From Lophium mytilinum (lineage: Eukaryota; Ascomycota; Dothideomycetes; Mytilinidiales; Mytilinidiaceae): 64,000 bases of DNA. This document shows, in pieces, positions 12,401-22,670 of this stretch; position 1 is the first letter of the stretch; every line of letters starts with the position of its first letter. Where the stretch lies: NCBI GenBank assembly GCA_010093605.1, contig MU004186.1, positions 699,765-763,764 on the forward strand, written 5' to 3'. The position numbers were made by a program, and so were the translations under genes. The notes under the pieces are model-generated. The model saw only the letters and a program-made list of their open reading frames with translations. It was not told the origin of the DNA and made no database searches.

Positions 12401-15029
12401 GGAGTGGGAAGGGGATGGCGCCGGGTGGGGGCGCGAGGGGGCAGTTGCGGGCGTGGAGGACGGGGTAGGGGGAGCGGCGGAGGTGGCGGGGGGGCGCGAG
12501 GGGCGCTTTGTTTGCCATGATTTGTTGGCTGGTGCCTGGGGGCGAGGCGCGGCGGGCGAGGGTGGAGGGGGGGATGGTGTCGAGGAGAGGGTCGCGGGCG
12601 GCGATGGTGGAGAGGGTGGGGGTGGAGAGGGGGTCGGCGAGGGCGTAGAAGATGCTGAGGGTTTGGATGAGGGGGGCGATGGGTTTGAGGTGCAGGTTGA
12701 AGGGGGTGGTGAGCCAGGTTTGCCAGGGAGTAGGGAGGAAGGGGGAGCCCCAGTAGAGAGTCGAAGCATGATCGGGGCGGTTGCCGAGGAGGAGGTGGAG
12801 GGGGATGGAAGCGTCGCGGAGCATGTCGAAGTAGGCCTTGATCGAGGCGAGCTGCTGGGGGGTTGGGACGGCTGGGGTTGGGAGGTCGGGGGAGGGGTCG
12901 TGGGTTGGTAGAGTATGTTCTATGAGGGGCGTCCAGTCGAAGATGGGCTGCCAGTCGAGGTTGTCGTGTAGCCATCTGAAGATGATGGGCAGGCGGAAGG
13001 TTGGGCGGAAGTCTGTAGCTGACATGTCCTGGGCTTTTGTTCCCCACTCACTCATTCTGACAGGTCGTCTGGCTGCATCAAACCATTCGACTAGCGTTAG
13101 TGGAGATAGGACGGACGTACAAGATGGATTGGGCCAGAGAATATTCTTATAATGCAAGGGTTGGGCATCGACCTCTCTCGTATCTGGAATCTCTGGCGAG
13201 AGTGGGAATGCTCTGATAGCTAGCCACAGCTCGAAGGCTCTGGTGATTCGGCCAAGGCACTGTGCTGCGGTCTTCGCTCTATCGAAGTCGTTACGTTCTA
13301 CGATAGCCTCGTGCTTTCGCTCGCAGCGTAGTTCCTCCATGTTGATCTCGTTATGCACACTAGCTGCAATGACTTGTGCTGAAATGTTGAGGGGCCTTGG
13401 CTTCTCGAGTTCATATTTGCTGTACGCGTCCAAGGGGTACGTCTGCAGCCAGGCTCCGAGATCTATGCCGACTTTGGTGATATTTGTTGTCGAGACGATG
13501 TGCTCGAGGAGTAGGCTTAGCCATTCCATAGATTGCCGCAACTCCAGTCGAGACACCGTTGGGGATACATTCTCCACAAGGCAATCGATGAAGGCGCAGA
13601 TATTCCAGTGGACTTGCGACGGCGTTGTCTTCTGGTCATCCGGTTCGTAAAAGCCCCGTATGGACAACGTTTCTAGGTTCTCGCACTTGCTCAAAAACGT
13701 CCAGGATCCGTAAGTCGGCCTCAGCATATCACTCTTCCGCAACGTATAATCATCCCAAGGCTGTCCAGGCTCAGATTTGTAGCATTCAAGCTGATGATAT
13801 CGCATATCCGCCCAGTTTCTGAGGCTCAGCCATTTCAGTCTCTTGAACAAGGGTGGCGGTCCTTTTCGTCTGAAGAGAGCACGGAGTCTTGAGTCGTCCG
13901 GCGGCTCTTCAGTTGTTATGCTGTCATCCAGTCCATACGTTCCCTCCTTCTGGGGAGCTTGATATTGACCATCAGACTTCCATGCTTCTCTGACCCTCGC
14001 AACCTTCGCTTTTATCGGCGGTTCTTGGTTGTCCCAAGAAGACTCTTGTGCTAAAACTTTCATGCTCAGGCTAGTTAACAGCGCTCCAGCCGTTTCAGCG
14101 CGCGCTTTGTCTCTAACCCAGTTGTGGACATCCGCATACAGCGGGTCGGCCTCAGCTCGATACCGTGCTTTCTCGGCATCTGTGAGCTCGGGGAGAAGGC
14201 TGAGATCGTCTTCAGATAGCTTCACAGGCCAGGTCCCAGCATCCACGATAGCGCGCTCAATCTCGTCCCAATAAGGCGGATAGGAGTCATCGATGATTCT
14301 TTCCCTCTTATACGACATAGAGTGCTTCTTAGACTTAAAGCCATACCCGTCTTCAGGTGTGATATATTCATCATCTGTGTCCTCGGGATACCAGACGTAG
14401 TCGCTCAGGTCACTCAAATCCAGCGCCTCTAACGCGGGAAGCTCCTTAGCGATCCAGCGGAAGTCGTCTAGGAGCATCCAGTGAGAGACAGCGATGCGCC
14501 GGACAGACCAGCGGCTCTCGTCACATTTGCTGATGGCAGCTTTGAAATCCATCCATCGCTGTCTTCCGCGTTGTTTTTGGCCTGGTCTGCGATTGAGGCC
14601 GAGTAATGCTCGACGGTCGGTACCCGTTTGCCATTGTTGCTGGGTCAGGCCTTTCCAGTCGGCATAGGTGAACGGTTCGTAGTACTGGCCTTCAAGAGAC
14701 ACAGCCGACCGAGTATGGTACAAGTGTTTGCAGGTGCTCCGTAGGAGGTAGCTAGCCTCGCGACCGCAGAGCAGGAATATTTCGCGGAGGATGTTGTCTG
14801 GTTGGCGACATAGGATATTTCTTACGTTATCGATAGAGGTGATCTTCCGAAGTGGGGATGAGGGGCCCCCTACATTCGTGGTTGGAGAGTTGCGAGTGGG
14901 CGCCTGATTGCCACTTATCGAAAATATATTGAAGCCAGGGGGTATATTGCTGGCTCCTAGTCCTGGTATCTGCGGGGGGCTAGGAGGTATGTTGCTCTGG
15001 CTCCCTCTTGATGATTGGCCGTAGTCCAT
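9456..15029 (-). CDS. Giant F-box / coiled-coil / SAP-domain protein
   Basis: One uninterrupted frame of 1857 codons with no intron, which is unusual here. An F-box-like segment lies around residues 70-110 (PDNILREIFLLCGREASYLL, STCKHLYHTR). A folded region with tryptophan-rich repeats follows to about residue 1080. Residues ~1210-1450 form a long charged coiled coil of Glu/Arg/Ala heptads (EEERLQKILEEKRREFHEA and similar). A Ser/Pro/Thr-rich linker and a second coiled coil (~1560-1660) follow. Near residue 1735 a SAP motif appears (TVKELRALMKERQIPQTGLS then KAQIVEALKEA), and the C-terminus is basic (AKRRKKAKTED, RRPPRRSARIRES), like a nuclear localisation signal. SAP domains bind AT-rich or scaffold DNA, so a chromatin-linked ubiquitin adaptor is a reasonable inference, but no single known gene matches. 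The SAP call is good; the F-box call is moderate. The GC-rich third positions open many false frames on the other strand. Confidence 0.85.
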   Translation of the reverse strand: MDYGQSSRGSQSNIPPSPPQIPGLGASNIPPGFNIFSISGNQAPTRNSPTTNVGGPSSPLRKITSIDNVRNILCRQPDNILREIFLLCGREASYLLRSTCKHLYHTRSAVSLEGQYYEPFTYADWKGLTQQQWQTGTDRRALLGLNRRPGQKQRGRQRWMDFKAAISKCDESRWSVRRIAVSHWMLLDDFRWIAKELPALEALDLSDLSDYVWYPEDTDDEYITPEDGYGFKSKKHSMSYKRERIIDDSYPPYWDEIERAIVDAGTWPVKLSEDDLSLLPELTDAEKARYRAEADPLYADVHNWVRDKARAETAGALLTSLSMKVLAQESSWDNQEPPIKAKVARVREAWKSDGQYQAPQKEGTYGLDDSITTEEPPDDSRLRALFRRKGPPPLFKRLKWLSLRNWADMRYHQLECYKSEPGQPWDDYTLRKSDMLRPTYGSWTFLSKCENLETLSIRGFYEPDDQKTTPSQVHWNICAFIDCLVENVSPTVSRLELRQSMEWLSLLLEHIVSTTNITKVGIDLGAWLQTYPLDAYSKYELEKPRPLNISAQVIAASVHNEINMEELRCERKHEAIVERNDFDRAKTAAQCLGRITRAFELWLAIRAFPLSPEIPDTREVDAQPLHYKNILWPNPSCTSVLSPLTLVEWFDAARRPVRMSEWGTKAQDMSATDFRPTFRLPIIFRWLHDNLDWQPIFDWTPLIEHTLPTHDPSPDLPTPAVPTPQQLASIKAYFDMLRDASIPLHLLLGNRPDHASTLYWGSPFLPTPWQTWLTTPFNLHLKPIAPLIQTLSIFYALADPLSTPTLSTIAARDPLLDTIPPSTLARRASPPGTSQQIMANKAPLAPPRHLRRSPYPVLHARNCPLAPPPGAIPFPLPHTKLAGGPDAAFPDTDPHDPHSLHALARAAAYEREALGWQRFWRAYALEFGALRALRIRMPKSFDNVSSWRLARLLEREVGWGMLLYFDERVWAADSTHPPLKGRGAQPVRTRPGLTFVRRSWVWDLSWLRGEKGKRRVRGVEFGVRGFGQGDWDVTEAEEVKEERKAQNRADNARRAEVGWLSPAERAARVRAQLARTTTAEVPLGRFGPVRASYVHGAEGVDADLDDPNGRRNTVTIDGIAFEATESQDTSHDETTDTESEPRPPQTHQRVTRLAPRESVQLGPQEDPLGLMDELERPEVSDMVVQTESGVRLFFSANPRGPASTAQADPRERHRRTEETNRITAEAARIEREVREKAEEERLQKILEEKRREFHEARRREEERLAAEKVRQAAEAQAAEERRQKEEEEAAWREAEWAREHMEQMKAEEAENRRIAAQLAEQNAEAARQARLAAEKAKADRELRAAQEAQEDEEQRAIEEEERMHAEEERLQQIREAEISWRRREEEERIRNEERRAREEEEARLEEDRIVRESKEAFEQFVEEHRDRGEDVRQGFLTRWAVSLEKWLASKQTKTVYVLIESEEQPLEHQPQQPPAPQASLSSHDSSSSTGTSTPQEPSPTRQSPSNHHSPPASPQLPVSEMETKDIVQEANQAEENITAEEVEVIRRTSEEITPRSRRRSSNLTKLVQKTQEAEEKLEKAKSELEQIKLRNPVHNTTAAKATDTTEQVTHTADQVKATVKEVKTAAELAEEAAERLREEQALMVYRVRAIVANDQVATATNEDERRKFEGFARKEARGLKWVHEIIREKRRRSSEIRRLFGPPLEEEESVIDLLEIPPMKKEIENESALQKKTEPSESIYDKQTVKELRALMKERQIPQTGLSRKAQIVEALKEADMAADAEGGVKANQGVKRTHEDNLQEEEEAQPKATKARALPATAKRRKKAKTEDAEYTPEPEARRPPRRSARIRESSVKAED

Positions 15030-16117
15030 TGTGAACAGTATTCAAGTCCACGTAAGAAGGTCTCAGTTGAATGTGTGCCACCTGTCCCATGAACATGTTA
15101 GAGAATGCTCATACTGGACTGGTATCTCCCACTGGCTGTTACATACAGTCTCAATTGCGTGGTATTTCCACGTCTTAGCCTGAAAAAAGAAAATCGCGGA
15201 AGTGGTCTCAGAGAGGAAATTTTGTAGGTAATGTCTCGATCGATAGCACAGGAAGGCGAGTGATCGAGAAGCGGAAGAAACAGCTATAGCAAACGTGAAA
15301 AGCTTCCATCTCGGCACCTCTGGATGCGACCGGCGCTCTTTGTTCCCATCTGCAGTCTTCTGATGTCCACCTCGTTAACGTGGCTGAGGGACAAGCGACA
15401 CAAAGAATGCGGCACCCGGATCAGGAATGTAAAAGCTGCTCGCGACACCCTGCGCAATGCGCCATTTCGGGAATCGTCGTTTTAAGTAACAAAGAACATT
15501 GTCGCGATCGTGATACAATAAAATCAGTAAGTATTGGCCACACCCGAGCTTTTAGTTGCAGAGTTTGGATCGAAGTGACAAGACAAGAAATGCTTCAATT
15601 TCAACACTTACTAATCTGCGTCTTCTCGGCAGGTATCGACCTTCCATAGGTTTCGACTTTAAATCTTTTCGGTCAAGCTCACATTACATACACGTGACGT
15701 CCACGTGACTCGGGGGAAACACAGAGTCAGATGGACGGACTAGCATAATTAGAGGAAGATCAATAGCCCTCTCCTGTTTGTGCGACACGAATGAAATACG
15801 GTATGCTGTATGTCGGTTAACATCATAAGAACGACCTTGCTCTGTTAGTTTCCTGTAGGAACTTGGAAGCCAAGATAGACAAGTTGCACCAAAACAGATT
15901 CAGATATTGCAGTGCACCACAGGAGACGTGGGATTGAGGATATCTGAAATCGAAACACGGAACAAAATGAGTTGGTCAGGGTAGGAATTCAAAGTCTCAA
16001 AAGCATCCGGTGCCTCTGTGGATATACTAAGCCCTTAACCATTGCCGAGGTCCCTCAAACAAATCATCCTAGAGGAAGGTGTAATCGTTACTCCATGCCG
16101 AACTGTCCTACACTACT
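15030..16117. other. Intergenic, upstream of the giant gene and 3' of calmodulin
   Basis: About 1.1 kb that should hold the promoter of the minus-strand giant gene and the calmodulin 3' untranslated region. No coding region is supported. The only clear motif is the paired CACGTGAC element listed separately. Confidence 0.6.
15691..15709. promoter_or_regulatory. Paired CACGTGAC elements (bHLH/Cbf1-type)
   Basis: CACGTGAC occurs twice in direct orientation, at 15691-15698 and 15702-15709. The 11-base start-to-start spacing is close to one helical turn. The reverse complement, GTCACGTG, is the CDEI-type site bound by Cbf1-like bHLH factors. It lies about 660 bases upstream of the giant F-box/SAP gene. 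Function is inferred from the motif alone. Confidence 0.4.
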
Positions 16118-17071
<954 letters not shown>

Positions 17072-17472
17072 TGCTGGGGGAAGGGAGTCGCGGGGTTTCG
17101 AGTGGTCGAGGAGTGTGTCGGTATGGGTGCAGGAGAGACAGTGGGCAGTATGAGGAGAGTGTCAGGAGAGTGAGAGCTGGGGAGAAGGGCCCTGGGCTGA
17201 GAGAAGGAAGGAAATGAATTGGCGGGGCCAAACGGTTCTAGCCGCACTGAATACGACTGCCCCTAATAGCGGAGGAAGCAGCGGAAAAGTCCGCTAATTA
17301 AGCTCTTGCACGTGATGTCCGTGATGCGGCTCTGTGAGTGCACCACAGGCCACCGGCGACGCCAGGCTGACATTATTGCTTGCCCGAAGGTTGACAGCTC
17401 CTGGAAATCGACCGAACTGCGCCCTCGACACCTGCAATGCCATAAGGGCCGCCGCTCTTCCACCCCGACGCT
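17072..17472. promoter_or_regulatory. Bidirectional promoter, calmodulin / Tlg2-type syntaxin
   Basis: 401 bases separate the two divergent start codons. The sequence contains a CACGTGAT element at 17309-17316. No clear TATA box is seen. Confidence 0.5.
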
Positions 17473-18769
17473 ATGTGGCGGGACCGCACCAATCTGTTCG
17501 TGACCGACCTCCCTTGAGACGAGACCCAGGAACGAGCTGACTTTGATACAGCTTCATTTCCTACCGCCAATCCTACTCGCATCACCCGCAGAAGAAGCCA
17601 CGGTATGGCGGACCCTCGAACGGGTTCGGCGACGATGCCGGCGACGAGCGCAGGGGGCTCATGTCCGCCGGGGCCTTTGAAGACGACGGCGATGCCGTGA
17701 TAGAGATGGATCTGCTGCCTCCGCGGTGGCTCGACATCCAGGATGAGGTCACCGAGTACCTGGCCGAGATATCCAAACAGAACCGACGCCTGGAGCAGCT
17801 CCACCAGAAGCATGTTTTGCCCGGCTTCGACGACGATGACGTGAAGAAGCGGGAGGAACGCGAGATCGAACAGTTGACCCAGGAGATCACTCGCGGCTTT
17901 CAGAACTGCCAGAAGGCTATCAAGCGCATCGAGAAGATGGTGCGAGACTCGAAGCAGAATGGCACCATCAGCAAAGGCGAGGAGACCATGGCCAAGAATC
18001 TCAAGATATCCCTGGCTTCGCGGGTGGGAGACGTCAGCGCCATGTTCCGGAAAAAGCAGTCTGCGTATCTCAAGAGTAGGCTCCTCTCAAAACAACCGGA
18101 TAACGAGTATATCTGACTGTATAATTAGAGCTCCGTGCCCTCGGAGGCCTCGCCTCGCCATCCGGCCTCCGCTCCCCAACGCCCGTCCAAAATCCATACA
18201 ACGACCCAGCACTCCAAGAATCTGACGCAGATCGCTCGTTCTCGCAATCTACTCTCCTACAAACGGCCCAGAAAAGGCTGACGCATGACCCGAATGCCAC
18301 TCTAATCGCACAACGAGAGCGCGAAATTGAAGACATTGCCCAGGGCATCATCGAGCTGGCCAACATTTTTCAGGAGCTACAGACTATGGTCATCGACCAA
18401 GGGAGTATGCTCGACCGAATCGATTACAACGTGGAGCGCATGGCAACGGACGTAAAGGCTGCCGACAAGGAATTGACTGTCGCCACAGGGTACCAGAAAC
18501 GAAGCGTGAAGAGGAAGATTATGCTATTACTAGTGATTCTGGTGGCAGGAATGTTCATCCTCCTATCGCTAAAGTTGAGTCGGAAGGGTGGGAGCACTTC
18601 GCCTCCAGCAACCCCGCCACCAGCTGCCCCAGAAGTTCCACCTCCGACATTCCAGATCACCGCGAGGAGCATTCGCGCAGAGCGTCAAGATTTAGCAAAG
18701 CCGAGCAGGGACTGGCACCGGCGCAAAAGACGATTATGGAGGGGCCTGGAAGATCCGGCGCTTCTATGA
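17473..18769 (+). CDS. TLG2: Qa-SNARE syntaxin of the Tlg2 / syntaxin-16 type
   Basis: t-SNARE for endosome-to-trans-Golgi fusion. Exons 17473-17495, 17552-18075 and 18129-18769 give 395 residues. The N-terminus MWRDRTNLFISYRQSYSHHP is typical of fungal Tlg2; joining it requires a 5' splice site GTTCGT at 17496, which is weaker than usual. An Habc-like helical region lies around residues 50-170. The SNARE motif (~residues 240-300) includes REREIEDIAQGIIELANIF followed by Gln in the zero layer (QELQTMVIDQG). One transmembrane helix follows (IMLLLVILVAGMFILLSL, ~residues 313-330). About 60 residues lie beyond the membrane, Pro-rich then basic; a lumenal extension of this size is also known for yeast Tlg2. 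The gene shares its upstream region with calmodulin. Confidence 0.92.
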
Positions 18770-19409
18770 TGATGTAACACTTCTGTACCATAACTTAATG
18801 AAAGATCGCTTCGCGCTGGCGGGTCCAAGGGTCTCTAATGCTTGCATGTCTAGATCTCGGCTGTGAAAAGGTGTTGACTGGGGGTTGGTTGGCTTCTCAG
18901 CTATAGAGCTCCCGCCATCCTATCGCTTACCCGGTTAAAATCGTCGAACCCAGCTTCCTTATGCACTCGTCCCGGTTTTCCGACTGGGCGCCAGGAGACT
19001 AGTTGTGCGGAGAAGCGCCGTCGGCCCTCAAAATCCGGTGATGGAGTACGTGTCTTAAAGAATCTGGAAACCCTCTTCTCGCAAGGCTTGCTCTCAGCCC
19101 AGCTATAGCTAACATGCATATATTTCACCTCTAGCTTGAATGCTAATAGAAGCTCACTTTTAGTACCTAATAGTGCTACTAGATTTCATCTTCTAGCAAG
19201 GTTTGTTTGGCGATTTCATAGATTCCTTGAATCCCGTATTCGTATCCCTTTCTGGACACATCATGCTAGCCAGGATCGTTATCCTTCCCAGTGGTGTAAC
19301 ACACAATATGTACTAGCCTCATGTTGGCTGCTGGTATATATGTGAATGTTGTCCTCCCGCCAATCTTGTCCGAAAATCGCACACGTTCGATCGCAGTTGG
19401 TTCGTGGTC
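18770..19409. other. Intergenic, no supported gene
   Basis: About 640 bases, AT-rich in the second half. A short minus-strand open frame near 18901-19128 has no recognisable domain. The last part should hold the promoter of the GMC oxidoreductase. Confidence 0.5.
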
Positions 19410-21351
19410 ATGCATTTCAACTACTCCTTAGTGGCTGGCGCACTTTCCATTCTACAGTGTGAGTAGTCCGCTACCATCCAACGAGAGAAGAGAATTCGAG
19501 TCATTAATGACTATCCACAGACCTCCCAAAAGCAGTCACAGCGTCCGTCTCGAATACTACATGGGACTACATAGTGGTCGGCGGTGGCGCCTCTGGCATA
19601 CCTCTTGCGGACAAGCTCTCCGAGAGCGGTAAAACGGTCCTGTTGCTTGAGCGAGGCTTTGCGTCCTCCTACCGGTGGGGCGGAAGTAGGTATACCCTCC
19701 CATCGTCATAGCGTTCGTATTTCTACAGTATTCCGACTGACCGTACTAATCAGAGCTCCGGCCACAATGGCTTGAAGGCAGCAATCTCACGCGCTTCGAC
19801 GTGCCGGCTCTGTATCAATACATATTGGAAAATCCGGCTGATGCGGCAGCGGCCAACATACTCTGCTCAGACTACGTAGCGACCGCCAGTTGCGTCCTAG
19901 GAGGCGGCACGGCTATCAACGCAGGCTTGTGGTGGAAGGTCAGCGCGAAAGTATTCTTTATCTGACCTCAGCGCAACAGCACGAGTCATCAACACATTTG
20001 GCTGACGAGTTTGCAGCCTGGAAGCGCTGACTGGGACACCATCATGCCCATTGGCTGGAATTCTGCCGACATGAGAGCAGCGACCGAGGAGGTCTTTGCC
20101 CGTCTCCCAGGGACAGACATACCGTCGTCGGACGGAAAGTTGTATCTGCAGAAAGGTGCAGAGATCCTCAAGAAGGCACTGACTTCCGCCGAACCACCTT
20201 ATGAGTTTCAGAAAGCAAACGATTCCCCCGATGCTAAAGACGGGACTGTCTCAAATGCTGAACACTTCTTTATGCATGGCGAGAGGGGTGGAGTAATGGA
20301 GACATTCCTAGTGAGCGCAAGTAAACGAGCAAACTTCAAACTACAACTAGAAACCACCGTTACTCGAGTCATCCGACAAGGCAAACAAATCACCGGCGTA
20401 GAAGTCGAAACGCCAGAAGGCTCAGGCACCATCAACGTCACACCCAACACCGGCAAAGTCATCCTCTCCGCCGGCGTTTTCGGAACCAGCAAGATACTTT
20501 TCCGCAGCGGCATAGGTCCTAAAGACCAGCTCTCCCTCCTCAAAGCGAGCCCGGACGGCGTCAACATGGTCGTCGAGGCCGAGTGGATCGACCTTGCCGT
20601 CGGCCACAACCTTGATGACAACCCTAGCATTTACGGAATAATAATAGCCTTGGACGTCGAGACCTACGATTACGTCGGCGCTTTCAACACACCCGTCCCC
20701 GAAGACGCCGCAAAGTATCTAGCCAACCGCTCAGGCCCTCTTGCGCAAATCGAACCTCCCCTGAACCCCTTCTGGTGGGACATCGTCACTGGCACCGATG
20801 GCATTGCGCGGGCGATCCAGTGGTCTGCTATCAGTGGCCAGCTGAATGACACTACCGGGATGGTGCTCACTGCTTCATTAGGCCGCGGGAAGACGTCTCG
20901 CGGGCGTCTAGGGCTGTCTCTCGACCCCTCAACCCCCTTGACCATCAACGTAACTCAAGTTCCCTACTTCAATGACGCCACCGGCGCCGACTTCGCTGCT
21001 GTCGTCTCTTCGCTCGAGAACGTCCTCAAGATCGCGAGAGCGATACCGAATGCCACGATCGTGCTGCCGCCCGAGGGGCAAGACGTCGCTGAATATCTGC
21101 GGGCGGATTTCCCCCCGAGTATGGCGCTGAACTCGAATCATTGGGTTGGGAGCACGAAGATGAGGAGGCGTTGCGGCAAGGGTGTCGTTGTGGATGGTGA
21201 GACGAGAGTTTGTGGAGTTGAGGGTTTGCATGTTGTGGATGCGGGAATTGTTGGAGGTGTGCCGGCCGCGAATCCACAGGCGGTGTTCGTGGCTGTGGCC
21301 GTGAGGGCTGGTGAGAAGATTTTGAAGTTGGATGGGGGGCATGAGTGGTGA
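19410..21351 (+). CDS. GMC oxidoreductase, cellobiose-dehydrogenase-like flavodomain (AA3)
   Basis: Predicted secreted FAD enzyme of 577 residues. Exons 19410-19458, 19521-19685, 19754-19938 and 20017-21351. A hydrophobic N-terminus (YSLVAGALSILQ) looks like a signal peptide. The ADP-binding motif DYIVVGGGASG is at residues 32-42. The segments QWLEGSNLTRFDVP and CVLGGGTAINAGLWWKPG, then RVILSAGVFGTSKILF-like sequence, resemble the flavodomain of cellobiose dehydrogenases more than aryl-alcohol or glucose oxidases. The catalytic pair is His508 (NSNHW) and Asn552 (AANPQA). There is no N-terminal haem cytochrome domain and no C-terminal CBM. In CDHs the flavodomain oxidises cello-oligosaccharides and passes electrons to a cytochrome and then to LPMOs. 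Substrate here is unproven. Confidence 0.88.
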
Positions 21352-22094
21352 GTATGTGTGTTTATATGGGCCATCTTTACCGTCCGCCCCTGAATCGGTC
21401 CTTGCCTTCTATAATGGCCACTTGCGGGGCAGCGCACCGTGGGACCTCTTGCCAGGTTTGATGGTCGGGTCTTTTAAGTTCGTGGGCGATGCTGAGGCGA
21501 ACCCCTCGTTCTTCAACCACTCTAAATTTTTGAATTCCTACGGGTTAGCGGGCGGTACGTGTAGCACTTTACGCGTCTTTGTTCGACGATTTCCTTTTCA
21601 ATATGCCAAGTCTTACCATGTTAGTCGATCCTAAGTTTTATACGCTTGGCTTCATCATGCCCGTATCTTCTCCTCTACCCAGTCATTAGCCCTCTGGAAG
21701 AACAGAACGTATAAAGTTTCATCACCAGAGTATCATCACGTGTTCAACTTCGCAAGTCAAGATAGATTACATTCATATGCAGAACGTGTGTGCAAAGTTG
21801 GAAAACAAGACATAACCCCTCTCCAGCATCTCCGTCCCCAGAGAAACAAGAATGAAAAACTCGGTCTAGACACGTCCTGAGACGTGCTGGTAACAGATGT
21901 ACAAAGAGAAAATATACAGGTATAAATAAAAGAAAGAGAGCCGCAATTTCCACTCCTCCATTCCCTAGGAAAACAAGAAAGACTCGATCTAAACACATCC
22001 TACGGACGTGTTGGTAAAAGACATACAAGAAGTAGAAATACAGGTATAAATGAAAGAAACAGGTCCAGAAATTCCGCCTCCGCATTCACGATTC
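21352..22094. other. Intergenic between convergent genes
   Basis: Holds 3' ends of the GMC gene and of the minus-strand cysteine-rich gene, plus the tandem duplication listed separately. ATCACGTG occurs at 21735-21742. No gene is supported. Confidence 0.5.
21830..22080. repeat. Imperfect tandem duplication, ~125-bp unit, two copies
   Basis: Two adjacent copies share the same order of blocks: AAACAAGAA, CTCGRTCTARACAC, CCTRMGRACGTGYTGGTAA, ATACAGGTATAAATRAAAGAAA and CCGCMWYYTCC-like ends. CAGGTATAAAT recurs at 21917 and 22041, 124 bases apart. The copies differ by scattered substitutions and small indels, so the duplication is not recent. It lies just 3' of the minus-strand gene ending at 22095. 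Confidence 0.75.
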
Positions 22095-22670
22095 CTAAGA
22101 GGAGCCCCCGACTTTCCCTTTCCCTTTTCCTTTGCCGAGTGGCATTGTTAGACCTCCATCCGACGAATCTTCGCTGCTTTCGTTCTTCTGCACAACATAC
22201 TCATCCGGCTTGCCCTTCATCATGAGTCCCTCATCTGATGAAGACTTGTCGCTAAGATCGCTCTCGTTCATAAGACGCGAGTCATCTATGCCGTGCTCCC
22301 TGTAGATAGCGTTCACGTTCCGTGTGACTGTCTGGCAAACGTCGCATCCAAAGCACCGAATTGCCCAGTCTTTAGGTGGATTTTCCAGGTTAACCTCGAT
22401 TAGCTTCCGAAATTCGTTGGTCCAGTACTGATTTCTGCCTTCCAACTTCGGCTGGCAGGTAGGGCATCCGTGTGTGTGAACCTGTATTTCTTCCTCTTCC
22501 TTTCCTGCAAGGCAAGGAGAGGTATTTGGGTCGATCGATTGATCGTCGGCTTCAGCCAGCTTTCCTTTGTGATCCGGGCAACGGTATTGGATGTTATTGT
22601 CCCTGGCTTTCGTGACCGGCCCTCCGTGGCATTCACAGAGCAGGTAGGTGTTGTAGTATATGATGCACAT
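22095..22670 (-). CDS. Small cysteine-rich hypothetical protein (MC-start type)
   Basis: Predicted 191-residue protein of unknown function. The chosen ATG at 22670 gives an N-terminus MCIIYYNTYLLCECHGG, a pattern (Met-Cys..., then Tyr-x-Cys-x-Cys-His) that recurs in many short ascomycete hypothetical proteins and in the gene at 24144. The upstream frame is open to 22760, so a 221-residue form is possible. Cysteine/histidine pairs continue (YRCPDHKG, HTHGCPTCQ, CFGCDVCQ), suggesting one or two zinc-binding knuckles. The C-terminus is Ser/Asp/Glu-rich, then ends with a Gly-Lys alternation. No signal peptide is seen. Function is unknown. Confidence 0.6.
   Translation of the reverse strand: MCIIYYNTYLLCECHGGPVTKARDNNIQYRCPDHKGKLAEADDQSIDPNTSPCLAGKEEEEIQVHTHGCPTCQPKLEGRNQYWTNEFRKLIEVNLENPPKDWAIRCFGCDVCQTVTRNVNAIYREHGIDDSRLMNESDLSDKSSSDEGLMMKGKPDEYVVQKNESSEDSSDGGLTMPLGKGKGKGKVGGSS

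Noticed and set aside
9667-14274. Many long plus-strand open frames (up to 217 codons) opposite the giant gene
   Set aside because: They lie antisense to a single 1857-codon frame with clear domains and are explained by its GC-rich third positions and biased codon use; none shows a motif.
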